A stretch of DNA of 64,000 bases from Ferrovibrio sp. (GTDB lineage: Bacteria > Pseudomonadota > Alphaproteobacteria > Ferrovibrionales > Ferrovibrionaceae). Position 1 is the stretch's first letter. Each line of letters starts with the position of its first letter. The DNA is taken from positions 124,001-188,000 of the forward strand of contig NZ_JAGOLP010000003.1 of the NCBI RefSeq assembly GCF_017994015.1, read 5' to 3'. Shown here piece by piece: positions 1-9,196 of this stretch. Under the pieces are notes generated by a model. It had not been told where the DNA came from. It did no database searches and saw only the letters and a list, made by a program, of their open reading frames with translations. A program made the position numbers and the translations under genes.

Positions 1-352
1 TGCCAGTGCGCGGCGTGTCGCCATAACAGATGATCGCCACCTGCATCAGCCCGGCTTCGATCGCCATGGCGGCATAGCTGATCAGGCCGATATTGGCAGC
101 GCCGCCCTGATCCAGCGAAGCGCCAATATTCGGTCGCAACCCAAGCGCCTCAGCCACTTTCTGGCCATAGAGAAAGGACGGTTCGGCATTGGCCATCTTG
201 ACCAGCACGCCATCAACCAGTTGCTTGTCGATGCCGGCGTCATTGAGCGCATTGGCACAGGCTTCCACGATCAGCGACACCCGGTCGCGGCCTGGATGTT
301 TGCCATAGGCGGTGTTGCCGATGCCGGCAATCACGGCGGCGCCGGAGATCAT
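1..352 (-). CDS. Thiolase-like (SCP2-type) protein, C-terminal part cut by window edge
   Basis: Only the first about 117 codons are inside the window. The protein opens MISGAAVIAGIGNTAYGK, the usual N-terminus of SCP2-type thiolases, and shows the long helix region ending AAMAIEAGLMQVAIICYGD. Where catalytic thiolases carry a nucleophilic cysteine (N-x-C-x-T-G) this one reads ASLDQGGAANIGL, so the cysteine seems absent; such members act on acyl-CoAs without the Claisen nucleophile or as aldolase-like partners. The ATG at 352 overlaps the CoA-transferase TGA by four bases (ATGA), so it is translated as the last visible gene of the acyl-CoA operon. Family assignment is firm; the substrate is unknown. 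Confidence 0.8.
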   Translation of the reverse strand, partial: MISGAAVIAGIGNTAYGKHPGRDRVSLIVEACANALNDAGIDKQLVDGVLVKMANAEPSFLYGQKVAEALGLRPNIGASLDQGGAANIGLISYAAMAIEAGLMQVAIICYGDTPRTG

Positions 353-1563
353 AGCACGCCCTCCTGCTGCAAAAGCTGCAACTCGGCCGTCGCCACACCA
401 AGCTCGGCATAAATCGCGGCATTATCGGCGGCATATTCCGGGCTGGGGCGATAGGCCGGCTGGCCCAGGCCCAGATAATGCAGCGGGCTATGGTTCACGG
501 TGATCGGGCCATAATTCGGATGGTCAATTTCCAGCAAGGTGCCGCGCGCATGCATATGCGGATCGCGGATCACTTCATGCAGATCGCGCACCGGCGAGGA
601 AGGCACACGAAACTGTACCAGGCGCTCGAACAGAGCATCGCGCTGGAAGCCCGCGCTCCATTGCGCCACCATGGCATCCACATCCTCCATATGCGCCACG
701 CGCTGGCGCATGCTGGCCAGATGCGCGGCCTGCTTCAGCTCCGGCCGTCCCATCGCATCCAGCAGGGCATGCCAATGCTTGTCGCTGTTGCAGATGATCG
801 CGATATGGCCATCACTGGTGGGGTAGACATTGTAGGGGCAGAGTGACAGGCCGCCATGGCGGTTGCCGGTGCGCAGCGGAATGTCGTCGCGCTCGCCATA
901 GGTCATGCCGATGCTGGATGCCAGGGTGGGATACACCGTTTCCAGCATCGCCACATCAATCGCCACACCTTTGCCGGTGCGGGCGCGGCGCAGCAGCGCC
1001 GTAACCATGGCGCCATAAAGATGCACACCACCCAGGAAGTCACACAAAGCGGCACCGGAACGTACCGGCGGATTTTCCGGGAAGCCGGTGGTGCTCATCA
1101 CACCTGACATGCCCTGAACGGTCAGGTCCATTGCCGGGTAATCGCGATATGGACCAGACGCGCCATAGCCGCTGCCGCTGGCAAACACGATGGCTTCATT
1201 CCGCGCCCGCAATGCCGGGTAATCCAGGCCAAGCCGCGCCATCACGCCGGGGGCATAATTTTCCACCACCACATCGGCGGTTTTCACCAGATCGAGAAAC
1301 AATTCTCGGCCACGCGGGGCTTTCAGATTCAGCGAGACGGATTTTTTGTTGGCATTCAACATGGCAAAGGGCACGCCGGCACCGCTGCGGGCATCACGCC
1401 GGCGCAGGAATTCACCGCCCGGCGGTTCCACCTTGATCACTTCGGCACCGGCCATCGCCATCAGAAAAGTGGCATAGGGGCCATTATAGATCTGCGTCAG
1501 GTCCAGCACACGAAAGCCGGCAAGCGGCAATTCCTGTCCGGTATACTCGGTGATCCGGCTCAT
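349..1563 (-). CDS. Family III (CaiB/BaiF-type) CoA-transferase
   Basis: A 404-residue protein moving CoA between carboxylic acids. The N-terminus LAGFRVLDLTQIYNGPYAT and GAEVIKVEPPGG are classic family III signatures. Asp175 in AALCDFLGGVHLYG is in the position of the catalytic aspartate that forms the acyl-aspartyl anhydride, and R-x-R-T-G-K-G-x-x-I-D-V follows. I start at the ATG at 1563, four bases after the enoyl-CoA hydratase stop, because longer frames would run back through that gene. It sits in a dehydrogenase-hydratase-CoA-transferase-thiolase-like operon, so it probably primes or recycles a carboxylate as its CoA thioester in the cytoplasm. The acid itself cannot be read from the sequence. 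Confidence 0.9.
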   Translation of the reverse strand: MSRITEYTGQELPLAGFRVLDLTQIYNGPYATFLMAMAGAEVIKVEPPGGEFLRRRDARSGAGVPFAMLNANKKSVSLNLKAPRGRELFLDLVKTADVVVENYAPGVMARLGLDYPALRARNEAIVFASGSGYGASGPYRDYPAMDLTVQGMSGVMSTTGFPENPPVRSGAALCDFLGGVHLYGAMVTALLRRARTGKGVAIDVAMLETVYPTLASSIGMTYGERDDIPLRTGNRHGGLSLCPYNVYPTSDGHIAIICNSDKHWHALLDAMGRPELKQAAHLASMRQRVAHMEDVDAMVAQWSAGFQRDALFERLVQFRVPSSPVRDLHEVIRDPHMHARGTLLEIDHPNYGPITVNHSPLHYLGLGQPAYRPSPEYAADNAAIYAELGVATAELQLLQQEGVL

Positions 1564-1567
1564 CCGC

Positions 1568-2341
1568 TCAGCGCCCGGTGAATTTCGGCTTGCGCTTCTC
1601 GGCGAAGGCAGCCTTGGCGAGTGCGGTATCATCGGAATGATGCAGGATGCGGTTGGTAAGCTGTTCCATACGCAGCCCGGTGGCCAGATCCATGTGCCGC
1701 GACCGGATCGCCAGTTCCTTGGCCGCCTGCAATGCCAGCGGCGCATTGGCGCCAATGCGGTCGGCATACTCCTTGGCTGCGGTCGGGAGATCGGCCAGCG
1801 GCACGATCTTGTTGATCAGGCCCCAGCGCAACGCGGTTTGCGCATCAATGCTGTCGCCGGTCAGCAGCATCTCCATGGCGATGGCATAGGGCAATTGCTG
1901 CATGATGCGCTGCGTGCCGCCATTGGCGGCAATGATGCCGCGCTTCACCTCGGCCAGGCTGAAAATCGCAGTCTCGGCCGCCACGCGGATATCGGTGGCC
2001 AGCAGCAGGGTCATGCCGCCGCCAACGCAAACGCCGTTCACCGCCGCAATGATCGGCTTCCAGATTTCCAGGCCGCGATTGAGCAGCTGGCCTTTCTGGG
2101 TCAGCCACAATTCAGCCAGTTCGGCTTCGCGACCAACCCAGGATTTCAGATCGGCGCCGGCACAGAAAGCCTTGTCGCCGGCCCCGGTTATCACTGCCAC
2201 GCGGATTTCCGGATCGTCACGCACCTGCATCCAGCAGCGCGACAGGCCGTCATAATGCTCGGCATCCAGTGCATTGCGGCGCTCCGGCCGGTTGATGGTG
2301 ATGGTGGCAACACCATCTTCAACAACAAAATCGATCGACAT
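1568..2341 (-). CDS. Enoyl-CoA hydratase/isomerase family protein
   Basis: A 257-residue crotonase-fold enzyme, expected to hydrate a 2-enoyl-CoA. The oxyanion-hole segment ITGAGDKAFCAGADLKSW and the VNGVCVGGGMTLLLATD loop are present. The two glutamates that act in hydratases appear to be kept, in SLAEVKRGIIAANGGTQRI and AMEMLLTG, which favours hydratase over a pure isomerase. The frame is open from a TTG at 2359, but GGGAGA lies about six bases before the ATG at 2341, so I use that. It follows the acyl-CoA dehydrogenase by 14 bases and precedes the CoA-transferase by four, clearly one transcript. The natural substrate is unknown. Confidence 0.9.
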   Translation of the reverse strand: MSIDFVVEDGVATITINRPERRNALDAEHYDGLSRCWMQVRDDPEIRVAVITGAGDKAFCAGADLKSWVGREAELAELWLTQKGQLLNRGLEIWKPIIAAVNGVCVGGGMTLLLATDIRVAAETAIFSLAEVKRGIIAANGGTQRIMQQLPYAIAMEMLLTGDSIDAQTALRWGLINKIVPLADLPTAAKEYADRIGANAPLALQAAKELAIRSRHMDLATGLRMEQLTNRILHHSDDTALAKAAFAEKRKPKFTGR

Positions 2342-2355
2342 CGGCTTTCTCCCGC

Positions 2356-3540
2356 TCAAGCCGCGCCGGATAGCAGCGCGCGCGCCACCACCATGCGCTG
2401 CACTTCGGACGGTCCTTCGCCGATGCGCTTGATGCGCAATTCGCGATACCAGCGTTCCAACGGCAATTCCTTGGCGATGCCCAAGGCGCCGAACATCTGC
2501 ACACAGCGATCCACCACGCGCCAGGCGGTTTCGGTGGCCGTCACCTTGGCGATGGAAGCCTCAAGCTTGATGTCGTAGCCCAGGTCGCCCTGCCAGGCGG
2601 CCTGGTAGACCAGCAGGCGTGCCGCGCGCAATTCCATCTCAGAATCCGCAATCATCCACTGGATCGACTGGCGGTCAGCCAGCTTGGTGCGAAAGGTGGA
2701 GCGCTGCTTGACCCAGGCAATCGCCATTTCCAGTGCTTCCTGCGCCACGCCGATCACACCGGCGGCATAGGGCACGCGGGCATGCACCAGCCATTTCTGG
2801 CAAACGGCAAAACCTTCGCCTTCTTCGCCCAGGCGGTTCTCGACGGGAATCTCCACATCGTTGAAATGCACTTCAAACGGCTCATACGAGCGGATCACCG
2901 GGATCGGCTTCACGCTGATGCCCGGCACATGACGATCAACGATGAAGCAGCTGATACCACCACGATCACCGGCCTCGCCGGTGCGGGCAAAGACCAGGCC
3001 CCATTCCGCCTTGTCGGCGGCAGTGATCCACAGCTTGGTGCCATTGAGGATGTAGCTATCGCCCTTGCGCACTGCCCGGGTGCTGATCGAGCGCGCCGGA
3101 TCGGAGCCGCCGGAGGCTTCTGATATCGCCACGAAGCTTTTTTTGCCGGCCTTGATGCCAGCCACGCCATACCGCTCGATCTGCTGTGCATTGCCAAGCC
3201 AGATCACGCTGGGCGGATCAATGCCGAAAGCCCCACAGGCCGGCACATAGGCGCCCATCTTGCAGCGCGCCGCTTCTTCCGCCACCAGCACCTGCGCCAG
3301 CAGGCCCAGGCCGCCGCCGCCATATTCGGCCGGCGAGGCCAGGCACCACAGGCCAAGCGCCTGCGCCTTGGCCTGCAAGGCGGCAAGCTGATCCTGCGGC
3401 AGGGCATGGCAATCATGCGGCTGGCGATCCTCTATCGGCCGCACTTCCTCACGCATGAAACGCCGCACCGTATCGCGCAGCAGCACCAGCTCCTCCGGCA
3501 ATTGCCAGCTACCCAACGGCAAACCCGCAGCCTCGGCCAT
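2356..3540 (-). CDS. Acyl-CoA dehydrogenase
   Basis: A 394-residue FAD enzyme forming the 2,3 double bond of an acyl-CoA. It has the N-terminal helical domain, the middle-domain signature VAISEASGGSDPARSIST, the substrate/FAD segment ILNGTKLWITAADKAEWGLV, and the C-terminal RIGEGPSEVQRMVVARALL whose glutamate in IGEG matches the catalytic base of medium-chain-type enzymes. I start at the ATG at 3540, with GGGGGT ten bases upstream; an in-frame TTG at 3555 is less likely. It is first gene of the leftward operon and is divergent from the IclR regulator at 3884, which probably controls it. Electrons would pass to ETF, which is not in this window. Confidence 0.92.
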   Translation of the reverse strand: MAEAAGLPLGSWQLPEELVLLRDTVRRFMREEVRPIEDRQPHDCHALPQDQLAALQAKAQALGLWCLASPAEYGGGGLGLLAQVLVAEEAARCKMGAYVPACGAFGIDPPSVIWLGNAQQIERYGVAGIKAGKKSFVAISEASGGSDPARSISTRAVRKGDSYILNGTKLWITAADKAEWGLVFARTGEAGDRGGISCFIVDRHVPGISVKPIPVIRSYEPFEVHFNDVEIPVENRLGEEGEGFAVCQKWLVHARVPYAAGVIGVAQEALEMAIAWVKQRSTFRTKLADRQSIQWMIADSEMELRAARLLVYQAAWQGDLGYDIKLEASIAKVTATETAWRVVDRCVQMFGALGIAKELPLERWYRELRIKRIGEGPSEVQRMVVARALLSGAA

Positions 3541-3612
3541 CTCGACTACCCCCAACCAGCTTTCTTGCGCTTTGAAACCATATTATTGGAACTATGTTTT
3601 ATATAAAGAACC

Positions 3613-3630
3613 ATCATATCGCAATATGAT
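3613..3630. promoter_or_regulatory. Perfect inverted repeat, candidate IclR operator
   Basis: ATCATAT, four bases CGCA, ATATGAT: 7-bp arms with no mismatch. It lies about 75 bases before the acyl-CoA dehydrogenase start, a normal place for an operator of that operon. A run of T follows, but the stem has no GC pairs in its arms beyond one per side, so a terminator is unlikely. Binding by the neighbouring IclR protein is inference. Confidence 0.45.
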
Positions 3631-3815
3631 TTTTTCTATATCCAGCTTATCAAAATTTGCCGTCCAGTGGATAAATTGGCTAAGATATTGAAAAGAAATA
3701 TATTAAATCTCCATGGCGACATTCGCAGACATTGCTTACGCCCTTCTTTGGCGCAACCTGGAGGCTGTTTCGCTGTTTAAGAAGTAATAATTGTATCGTA
3801 TTATGAACCATTCAT

Positions 3816-3844
3816 TTGACATATGCGCAGAATTAACCTAGCAA
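3816..3844 (+). promoter_or_regulatory. Sigma-70 type promoter for iclR gene
   Basis: TTGACA at 3816-3821, a 17-base spacer, and TAGCAA at 3839-3844. The -35 is a perfect consensus and the -10 keeps T and the two end A positions in part. Transcription would begin near 3851, giving a short leader before the ATG at 3884. Confidence 0.5.
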
Positions 3845-3883
3845 ACCCCCGGAGAGACCCAACCCGGAACCGCGAGTCGCCCG

Positions 3884-4657
3884 ATGAGCACCACGCTGCG
3901 CAAAAGCCTGAGAATTCTTGAGGTGCTGGCCACCTCGGAAACGCCGCGCGGCATTTCCGAGCTGTCGCGCGAGATCAAGATGAACAAAAGCGCGGTCCAG
4001 CGCATTTTTCAGACCCTGGCGGAAGAGGGCTATATCGAGAAGGCACCCGGCACCAGCCGCTATAAATCCACCCTGCGGCTGTGGGAATTAGGCGCCAGTG
4101 TGATTGCGCAGAATGAAACCCGGCGGCTGATCCGGCCGATCCTGCGTTATGCCGCCAAGGTTTCCAGCCTGACCTGCTATTTTGCCTGGGCCGATTTTCC
4201 CGACATCATCTATCTCGACAAGGTGGAAGGCGAAAAAGGCCGGCCGAATTCCTCCGATCCGGGCCAGCGCTCGCCGATGTATGCCGCCGCTTCCGGCCGC
4301 GCCATCCTGGCTTTTCTGGGCGATGACAAGATCGCCCAGATACTGAAGCTGATCGAAGCCCGCCCAGAGATTCGTGATTCCGGCGATTACACCAATCTCG
4401 ATGTCGAATTCGCGCTGATCCGAGAACGCCATTATGCCACCTCGGAACGCGGCTCCAGTTCACGCATCAGCAGCGTGGCGGCGCCGGTCTGGGGCAGCGG
4501 CGCATTGCCGGTCGGTTCGATTGTGCTGACCAGCGATGCCGCCACATTGCCGCGCGCGGATTTTGACCGTGTTGGCTCGGTGGCGGTCTCGATTGCCGAA
4601 CAGGCCAGCCGCGTGCTTGGCGGCGGCTTCCCGGCATCGGCCTCGGAAGCGCCCTAA
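3884..4657 (+). CDS. IclR family transcriptional regulator
   Basis: A 257-residue regulator. Residues about 1-65 form the IclR winged helix-turn-helix ([46 protein letters not shown], broken here only as description: recognition helix around [10 protein letters not shown]). The rest is the IclR effector domain with the typical [13 protein letters not shown] segment and the [11 protein letters not shown] loop. It is divergent from the acyl-CoA operon across a 343-base AT-rich gap, the usual arrangement of a local regulator responding to an aromatic or aliphatic acid or its CoA ester. No strong ribosome site precedes the ATG; GGAGAG at 3851 is too far. Its stop overlaps the converging aldehyde dehydrogenase stop by four bases. 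Confidence 0.9.
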   Translation: MSTTLRKSLRILEVLATSETPRGISELSREIKMNKSAVQRIFQTLAEEGYIEKAPGTSRYKSTLRLWELGASVIAQNETRRLIRPILRYAAKVSSLTCYFAWADFPDIIYLDKVEGEKGRPNSSDPGQRSPMYAAASGRAILAFLGDDKIAQILKLIEARPEIRDSGDYTNLDVEFALIRERHYATSERGSSSRISSVAAPVWGSGALPVGSIVLTSDAATLPRADFDRVGSVAVSIAEQASRVLGGGFPASASEAP

Positions 4658-6087
4658 GACTGCGCCAGGGTGACAAATTTGGCATTGAGATAGGCTTCCA
4701 TCGCCTCAATGCCACCTTCCGAGCCATAGCCGGAATCCTTCACGCCACCAAACGGCGCTTCCGGCAGGGCCAAACCATGGTGGTTGATCGATACCATGCC
4801 ACTGTCAAAGCCGGCAGCCAAAGCCGCTGCATTGGCATTGGAGCGGGTATAGGCATAGGCCGCCAAGCCAAAAGGCAGCCGGTTGGCCTCGGCCAAAGCC
4901 GCGTCCAGATCGCCGAAGCGCAGGATTGGCGCCACCGGGCCAAACGGTTCCTCGTTCATGATGCGGGCATCCAGCGGCACATCGGTCAGCACCGTGGGTT
5001 CAAAGAAATTGCCCGCATTGCCGATACGCTTGCCACCAGTTTCAAGCCTGGCGCCTTTTGCCACGGCATCGGCAACAAACATTTCCATTGCCAATACGCG
5101 GCGCTCATTGGCCAAAGGCCCCATAGTGGTTTGTGGATCGGTGCCATCGCCAACCCTGAGCCCCTTGGCAATACGCACAAAGCCGGCCAGGAACTGGTCA
5201 TAGACCTTATCATGCACCAGAAACCGCGTCGGCGAGGTGCAGACTTGGCCGGCATTGCGGAATTTAGCCGCGCCGAGCAGGGCCACGGCACGTTCGATAT
5301 CGGCATCGTCGCAGATGATTGCCGGCGAATGACCGCCGAGTTCCATGGTGATACGTTTCATATGCCGGCCGGCCAGCATCGAGAGATGCTTGCCCACCGG
5401 CGTTGAGCCGGTGAAGGTGATCTTGCGGATCACCGGATGCGGGATCAGGTATTCCGAAATTTCTGAGGGAATGCCATAGACCAGCTGCACCACACCTGCC
5501 GGCACGCCGGCATCAAGATAGGCTTGCACCAAAGCGGCGCAGGCAGCCGGGGTTTCTTCCGGGCCTTTCAGGATGATCGAGCAGCCGGCGGCCAAAGCCG
5601 CCGAAACCTTGCGCACTGCCTGGTTGATCGGGAAATTCCACGGCGTGAACGCCGCCACCGGACCCACCGGTTCCTTGATCACTAATTGCTGCACGCCGGG
5701 CAGCCGCGCCGGGATTATGCGGCCATAGGTGCGGCGCGCTTCCTCGGCGAACCAATCAACAATATCGCCCGCCGCCTGGGCTTCCATCCGCGCCTCGGCC
5801 AGCGGCTTGCCCTGTTCCAGGGTCAGGTTCTGCGCAATACCCTCGGCCCGCGCGCGCAAAAGATCGGCCGCCTTGCGCAAAATCTTGTAGCGCTCATAGC
5901 CTGATACTCTTTTCCAAAGCTTGAAACCGGCTTCGGCAGCGGCCAGGGCGCGGTCGAGATCGGCTTTCTCGGCCTTGGCAACATGGCCGATAAACTCACC
6001 GCTGGCCGGATTGAGCACCGGCAGGCTGGCGCCGGCCGCACCGCCGCACCATTGGCCGGCGATCTGCAATTGAATATCCGCATACAT
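4654..6087 (-). CDS. NAD(P)-dependent aldehyde dehydrogenase, succinate-semialdehyde dehydrogenase-like
   Basis: A 477-residue ALDH superfamily enzyme oxidising an aldehyde to the acid. Glu249 in TMELGGHSP is the general base and Cys283 in [14 protein letters not shown] the nucleophile; TPWNFP, the [11 protein letters not shown] cofactor loop and [10 protein letters not shown] are all present. I start at the ATG at 6087, eight bases after GGGGAG; the GTG at 6096 abuts that site too closely. It ends the aapJQM-SDR-ALDH unit, so it probably handles the aldehyde made when the ThDP enzyme at 10439-12085 decarboxylates a 2-oxo acid. The chain could be a guanidino-, amino- or succinate-type semialdehyde; sequence alone does not decide. 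Confidence 0.88.
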   Translation of the reverse strand: MYADIQLQIAGQWCGGAAGASLPVLNPASGEFIGHVAKAEKADLDRALAAAEAGFKLWKRVSGYERYKILRKAADLLRARAEGIAQNLTLEQGKPLAEARMEAQAAGDIVDWFAEEARRTYGRIIPARLPGVQQLVIKEPVGPVAAFTPWNFPINQAVRKVSAALAAGCSIILKGPEETPAACAALVQAYLDAGVPAGVVQLVYGIPSEISEYLIPHPVIRKITFTGSTPVGKHLSMLAGRHMKRITMELGGHSPAIICDDADIERAVALLGAAKFRNAGQVCTSPTRFLVHDKVYDQFLAGFVRIAKGLRVGDGTDPQTTMGPLANERRVLAMEMFVADAVAKGARLETGGKRIGNAGNFFEPTVLTDVPLDARIMNEEPFGPVAPILRFGDLDAALAEANRLPFGLAAYAYTRSNANAAALAAGFDSGMVSINHHGLALPEAPFGGVKDSGYGSEGGIEAMEAYLNAKFVTLAQS

Positions 6088-6108
6088 GCCGGCCACTCCC
6101 CAGTTATT

Positions 6109-6858
6109 TCAGCGTACGCCGCGCGCCGAGCCGCCATCCACCAGGATGCTCTGACCGGTGATGCCGCCGGCTGCATCGGAAATCAGGAATGCCACGGTTT
6201 CGGCAATTTCGTTCAGCTTGACGGCGCGGCCGAGCGGCAATTGCTGCAACGCCGCTTCCGGCACCGGCCAATTCTCCACCAGCCCCGGCAGCAGGCAGTT
6301 CATGCGGATGCCGGCGCGGCCATAACGATCGGCGAACAGCTTGGCAAAGGCATGCAGGCCGAGCCGCAGCACACTGGTGGGATAAGTGGTTTTCGGCTCC
6401 ACCGCGATCTTGGAGGAAATCGCCACAAAAGCGCCGCCGCCCTGACGCATCATGATCGGCGTCACCAGCCGGGCCAGGCGGATCACGTTCATCACATACA
6501 TATCCAGCGCCGCATGCCAATCGGCATCATCGATATCAAGCAGATGGCCGGGTGAATCCGGGCCATAGGCCGGCCCGACCTTTACATCCGTCAACCCCGG
6601 ACCATGGCCGGTATTGGCTACCACGGCGTCGATGCGGCCGGTCTTTTCCATCGCCAGATCCACCAAAGCCGCAAGATCGGCGGTTTCAGTGACCGAACCG
6701 CGCCGGGCAAAGCCGCCCAGTTCGGCAGCCAGGGTTTCACATTCGGCCGAGGTGGACATCAGCACCACGCGCCAGCCCTTGGCGGCCAGCATACGCGCGC
6801 AAGCGCCGCCGATGCCGCGGCTTGCGGCGGTGACAATCACGGTCTTCTGCTCTGACAT
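6109..6858 (-). CDS. SDR family oxidoreductase with altered active-site motif
   Basis: A 249-residue Rossmann protein with the cofactor loop TAASRGIGGACARML and the end motif ITGQSILVDGGSARG. The classical Y-x-x-x-K is not there: after AISSK the sequence runs EPKTTYPTSVLRLG, so Tyr/Lys positions align with Ser and Arg (S-x-x-R), a pattern seen in a minority group of FabG-like SDRs. Activity may differ from a normal keto reductase. GGGAGGAG sits eight bases before the ATG at 6858. It lies between the Aap permease genes and the aldehyde dehydrogenase and is likely cotranscribed with them. The substrate is unknown. Confidence 0.82.
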   Translation of the reverse strand: MSEQKTVIVTAASRGIGGACARMLAAKGWRVVLMSTSAECETLAAELGGFARRGSVTETADLAALVDLAMEKTGRIDAVVANTGHGPGLTDVKVGPAYGPDSPGHLLDIDDADWHAALDMYVMNVIRLARLVTPIMMRQGGGAFVAISSKIAVEPKTTYPTSVLRLGLHAFAKLFADRYGRAGIRMNCLLPGLVENWPVPEAALQQLPLGRAVKLNEIAETVAFLISDAAGGITGQSILVDGGSARGVR

Positions 6859-6888
6859 TGAGATGCTCCTCCCGGAAAACAGACTGGA

Positions 6889-7962
6889 CTAGCGGCCGCC
6901 CTGGCCCACACGCATCTTCCGCTCCAGATAGGCGCCGTAGCGCGAGAGCGTGAAGGAGAGCGTGAAATAGATCAGCGAAACGAAGATGTAGACCTCGGTG
7001 TAGTATTCCTGCCACTTGCCGCTCTGGAAGGCGGCATTGCCCGATGCGGTCAGTTCAAACATGCCGACGATGATCAGCACCGAAGTTTCCTTCAGCGTGA
7101 TCACCATATGATTGATGGTGGCCGGCAGCGCGGTGCGCAAAGCCTGCGGCAACACGATCAGGAAGCGGCATTGCCAATAGCCAAGACCCAGCGCGGCGGC
7201 GGCATCATATTGCCCCGGCCCCACCGCCTGCATGCCGCCGGTGACAATCATGGCGTAGTAGCAGGCGAAGAACACTGCAAAGCCGGCAATGACGCGATAG
7301 AGCGTATCTGGGTTGAGCCAACCCGGCAGGATGAAGGGCGCGAACAAAGCCGCGCAGAACACCACGGTGAGAATCGGGATCGAACGCACAAAATCGATCA
7401 GCAGCGTGATGACATGGCGGATCGCCGGCAGATCGGATTGCCGCGCCAGGGCAAACAGGATGCCAAGCGGCACACCGATGATGACCGTTGAAAGATAGAC
7501 ATAGAGCGTCAGCGCCAGGCCACCCCATTTATCGGTGGTCACCGGCAGCAGGCCGAACAGGCCGCCACGCATCAGCAGAATGAACAAGGCGGCGCCGCAA
7601 AGCCAGATCAGCACCAGGCGCCGGGCCTGCCAGAAATACGGCACACAGCTGAAGCCCACGATGCTCAAGGCCACCAGGCAGGCCAAGGCCGAACGCCAGT
7701 GTTCATCATAGGGATAGAGGCCGAACAGGATCAGCCGCCAGCGCGCCTGGATCACGGCCCAGCAGGCGCCACTGATTTCGGCGCATTGCCCTTCCTGAGC
7801 CTCGGTCCACAAACTGTCGATGAACGCCCAGCGCAGGATATGGCCTAGCGCCAGCAGGATCAGCGCCAGCACGGTCAGAGTGATCAGGCTGTTGCCGATG
7901 CTGCCAAAAAGCTGCTGGCGCAACGAAGGCAGCGTTGAGGTGGGAGCGAGCGAAGTAGCCAT
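6889..7962 (-). CDS. aapM: General L-amino acid ABC transporter permease AapM-like
   Basis: A 357-residue inner-membrane permease of the polar amino-acid (HAAT) family. It has the long AapM-type N-terminal part with several membrane helices and a loop holding CAEISGACWAVIQARW, then the conserved domain with DFVRSIPILTV and the EAA-type loop AAAALGLGYWQCRFLIVLPQALRTALPA. It would pair with AapQ (four bases upstream) and the binding protein AapJ, and be driven by AapP, whose gene lies in a separate unit at 12129-12884. Substrate range cannot be read from the sequence; Aap systems are broad. Confidence 0.88.
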   Translation of the reverse strand: MATSLAPTSTLPSLRQQLFGSIGNSLITLTVLALILLALGHILRWAFIDSLWTEAQEGQCAEISGACWAVIQARWRLILFGLYPYDEHWRSALACLVALSIVGFSCVPYFWQARRLVLIWLCGAALFILLMRGGLFGLLPVTTDKWGGLALTLYVYLSTVIIGVPLGILFALARQSDLPAIRHVITLLIDFVRSIPILTVVFCAALFAPFILPGWLNPDTLYRVIAGFAVFFACYYAMIVTGGMQAVGPGQYDAAAALGLGYWQCRFLIVLPQALRTALPATINHMVITLKETSVLIIVGMFELTASGNAAFQSGKWQEYYTEVYIFVSLIYFTLSFTLSRYGAYLERKMRVGQGGR

Positions 7963-7966
7963 GATA

Positions 7967-9187
7967 TTAGCGCCCCACTGGCTTGGCCCGGCGCCGCAGC
8001 AGTCGGCTCAGCCAGGAAGCGGCGGGCGCCGCAGCGCCATGGCCCTTCAGTGCAAAATGCTGATTGAGAAAATGCATGGCACGGGCGATCACATAATTGA
8101 TCATCAGATAACCGCCCATCATCAGCGCCAGCAATTCGATGGTTTGACCGGCATGGTTGATACTGGTGGAGACCACCGAGAACAGGTCGGCATAGCCGAT
8201 GGCGGCACCCAGCGAGGTCACCTTCATGGTGATCAGGAACTGGTTGCTCAAGGGCGGCAGCGCACTGCGCATCGCCAGCGGCAGGCGGATATTCCAGTGG
8301 ATGGTCGATTCCTTGAGCCCCAGCGCACGCGCCGCCTCGATCTGGCCCTTATCCACCGCCAGCAGGCCACCGCGCACGATTTCGGCCACATAGGCGCTGG
8401 AATAGATCGTGATGGCCACAAACAGCGCCAGGAATTCCACCGGCAGGCGATGCCCGCCACGAAAGCCGAAACCTTGCAGCACCGGGAATTGCAGCGAAAA
8501 CGGATTGCCCTGCCACAGCAGATACAGCACGGCAAGCGCGGCAACGCCTAGCAAAGCCTGCGGCCGGCGCCGCTTGAGCGCCAGCCAGAGCGCAGCCAGC
8601 GCCAGCAGCAGCAGGCCGATCAGCAGCAGGCCCTGCCCGGCCTCGATCTGCACTTTGGGAAAATACAGGCCACGATTGCTGGCGAAAAATACCCCGCCGA
8701 AGGACAAAGCCTGCCGCTCCATCGGCGCATGTTTAAAAACTTCATACCAGAAATAAATCTGCATGATGACTGGCACATTGCGCAGCAGATCAACATAAGC
8801 CGTGCAGATCAGGCGCAGCATCGGATTGGTGGAAAGCCTGAGCAGGCCGATACCGCTGCCGATCACGGTGGCGCAGAGGATGCAGAGCAGGCCAAGCGCC
8901 AAGGTATTCACCACCCCCATCAGGATGGTCCACCAATAGGGGTCGTTCAGCCCCTGCTCCAGCATGGCGACGGAGAGCCGCCAGCCGGTGGCGCGCCAGA
9001 GGAAATCCCAGCCATAGGCCATGCCCTGGCGCACCAGGTTGGCATAGACATTGGCCAGCGAGCTTGCCACCAGCAACAACACGGCGCCGAGAAACAGGCC
9101 CTGTAGCAGATAGCGGCGAAGCTGCCGGTTGAACCAAAGGCTGCGCACCATATTCCAGATCAACTCCACTGTACCTATGGTGCGCAT
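7967..9187 (-). CDS. aapQ: General L-amino acid ABC transporter permease AapQ-like
   Basis: A 406-residue permease, partner of AapM. It shows the AapQ layout: an N-terminal helix at about 25-45, a long periplasmic loop, helices around 90-115 with the DLLRNVPVIMQIYFWYE motif, and the coupling loop EAARALGLKESTIHWNIRLP. I begin at the ATG at 9187, since the in-frame TTG at 9193 has no better ribosome site; GAGG lies seven bases upstream. The gap from aapJ is nine bases, so translation is probably linked. Confidence 0.88.
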   Translation of the reverse strand: MRTIGTVELIWNMVRSLWFNRQLRRYLLQGLFLGAVLLLVASSLANVYANLVRQGMAYGWDFLWRATGWRLSVAMLEQGLNDPYWWTILMGVVNTLALGLLCILCATVIGSGIGLLRLSTNPMLRLICTAYVDLLRNVPVIMQIYFWYEVFKHAPMERQALSFGGVFFASNRGLYFPKVQIEAGQGLLLIGLLLLALAALWLALKRRRPQALLGVAALAVLYLLWQGNPFSLQFPVLQGFGFRGGHRLPVEFLALFVAITIYSSAYVAEIVRGGLLAVDKGQIEAARALGLKESTIHWNIRLPLAMRSALPPLSNQFLITMKVTSLGAAIGYADLFSVVSTSINHAGQTIELLALMMGGYLMINYVIARAMHFLNQHFALKGHGAAAPAASWLSRLLRRRAKPVGR

Positions 9188-9196
9188 CCTCAAGCC

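Larger units (their letters stand above)
3541..3883. other. AT-rich divergent promoter region between acyl-CoA operon and iclR gene
   Basis: No gene is visible in these 343 bases, which are far richer in A and T than the surroundings. They hold a perfect inverted repeat at 3613-3630 and a recognisable plus-strand promoter at 3816-3844. Both the leftward acyl-CoA operon and the rightward iclR gene must start here. I could not pick a convincing -35/-10 pair for the leftward operon. Confidence 0.7.
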
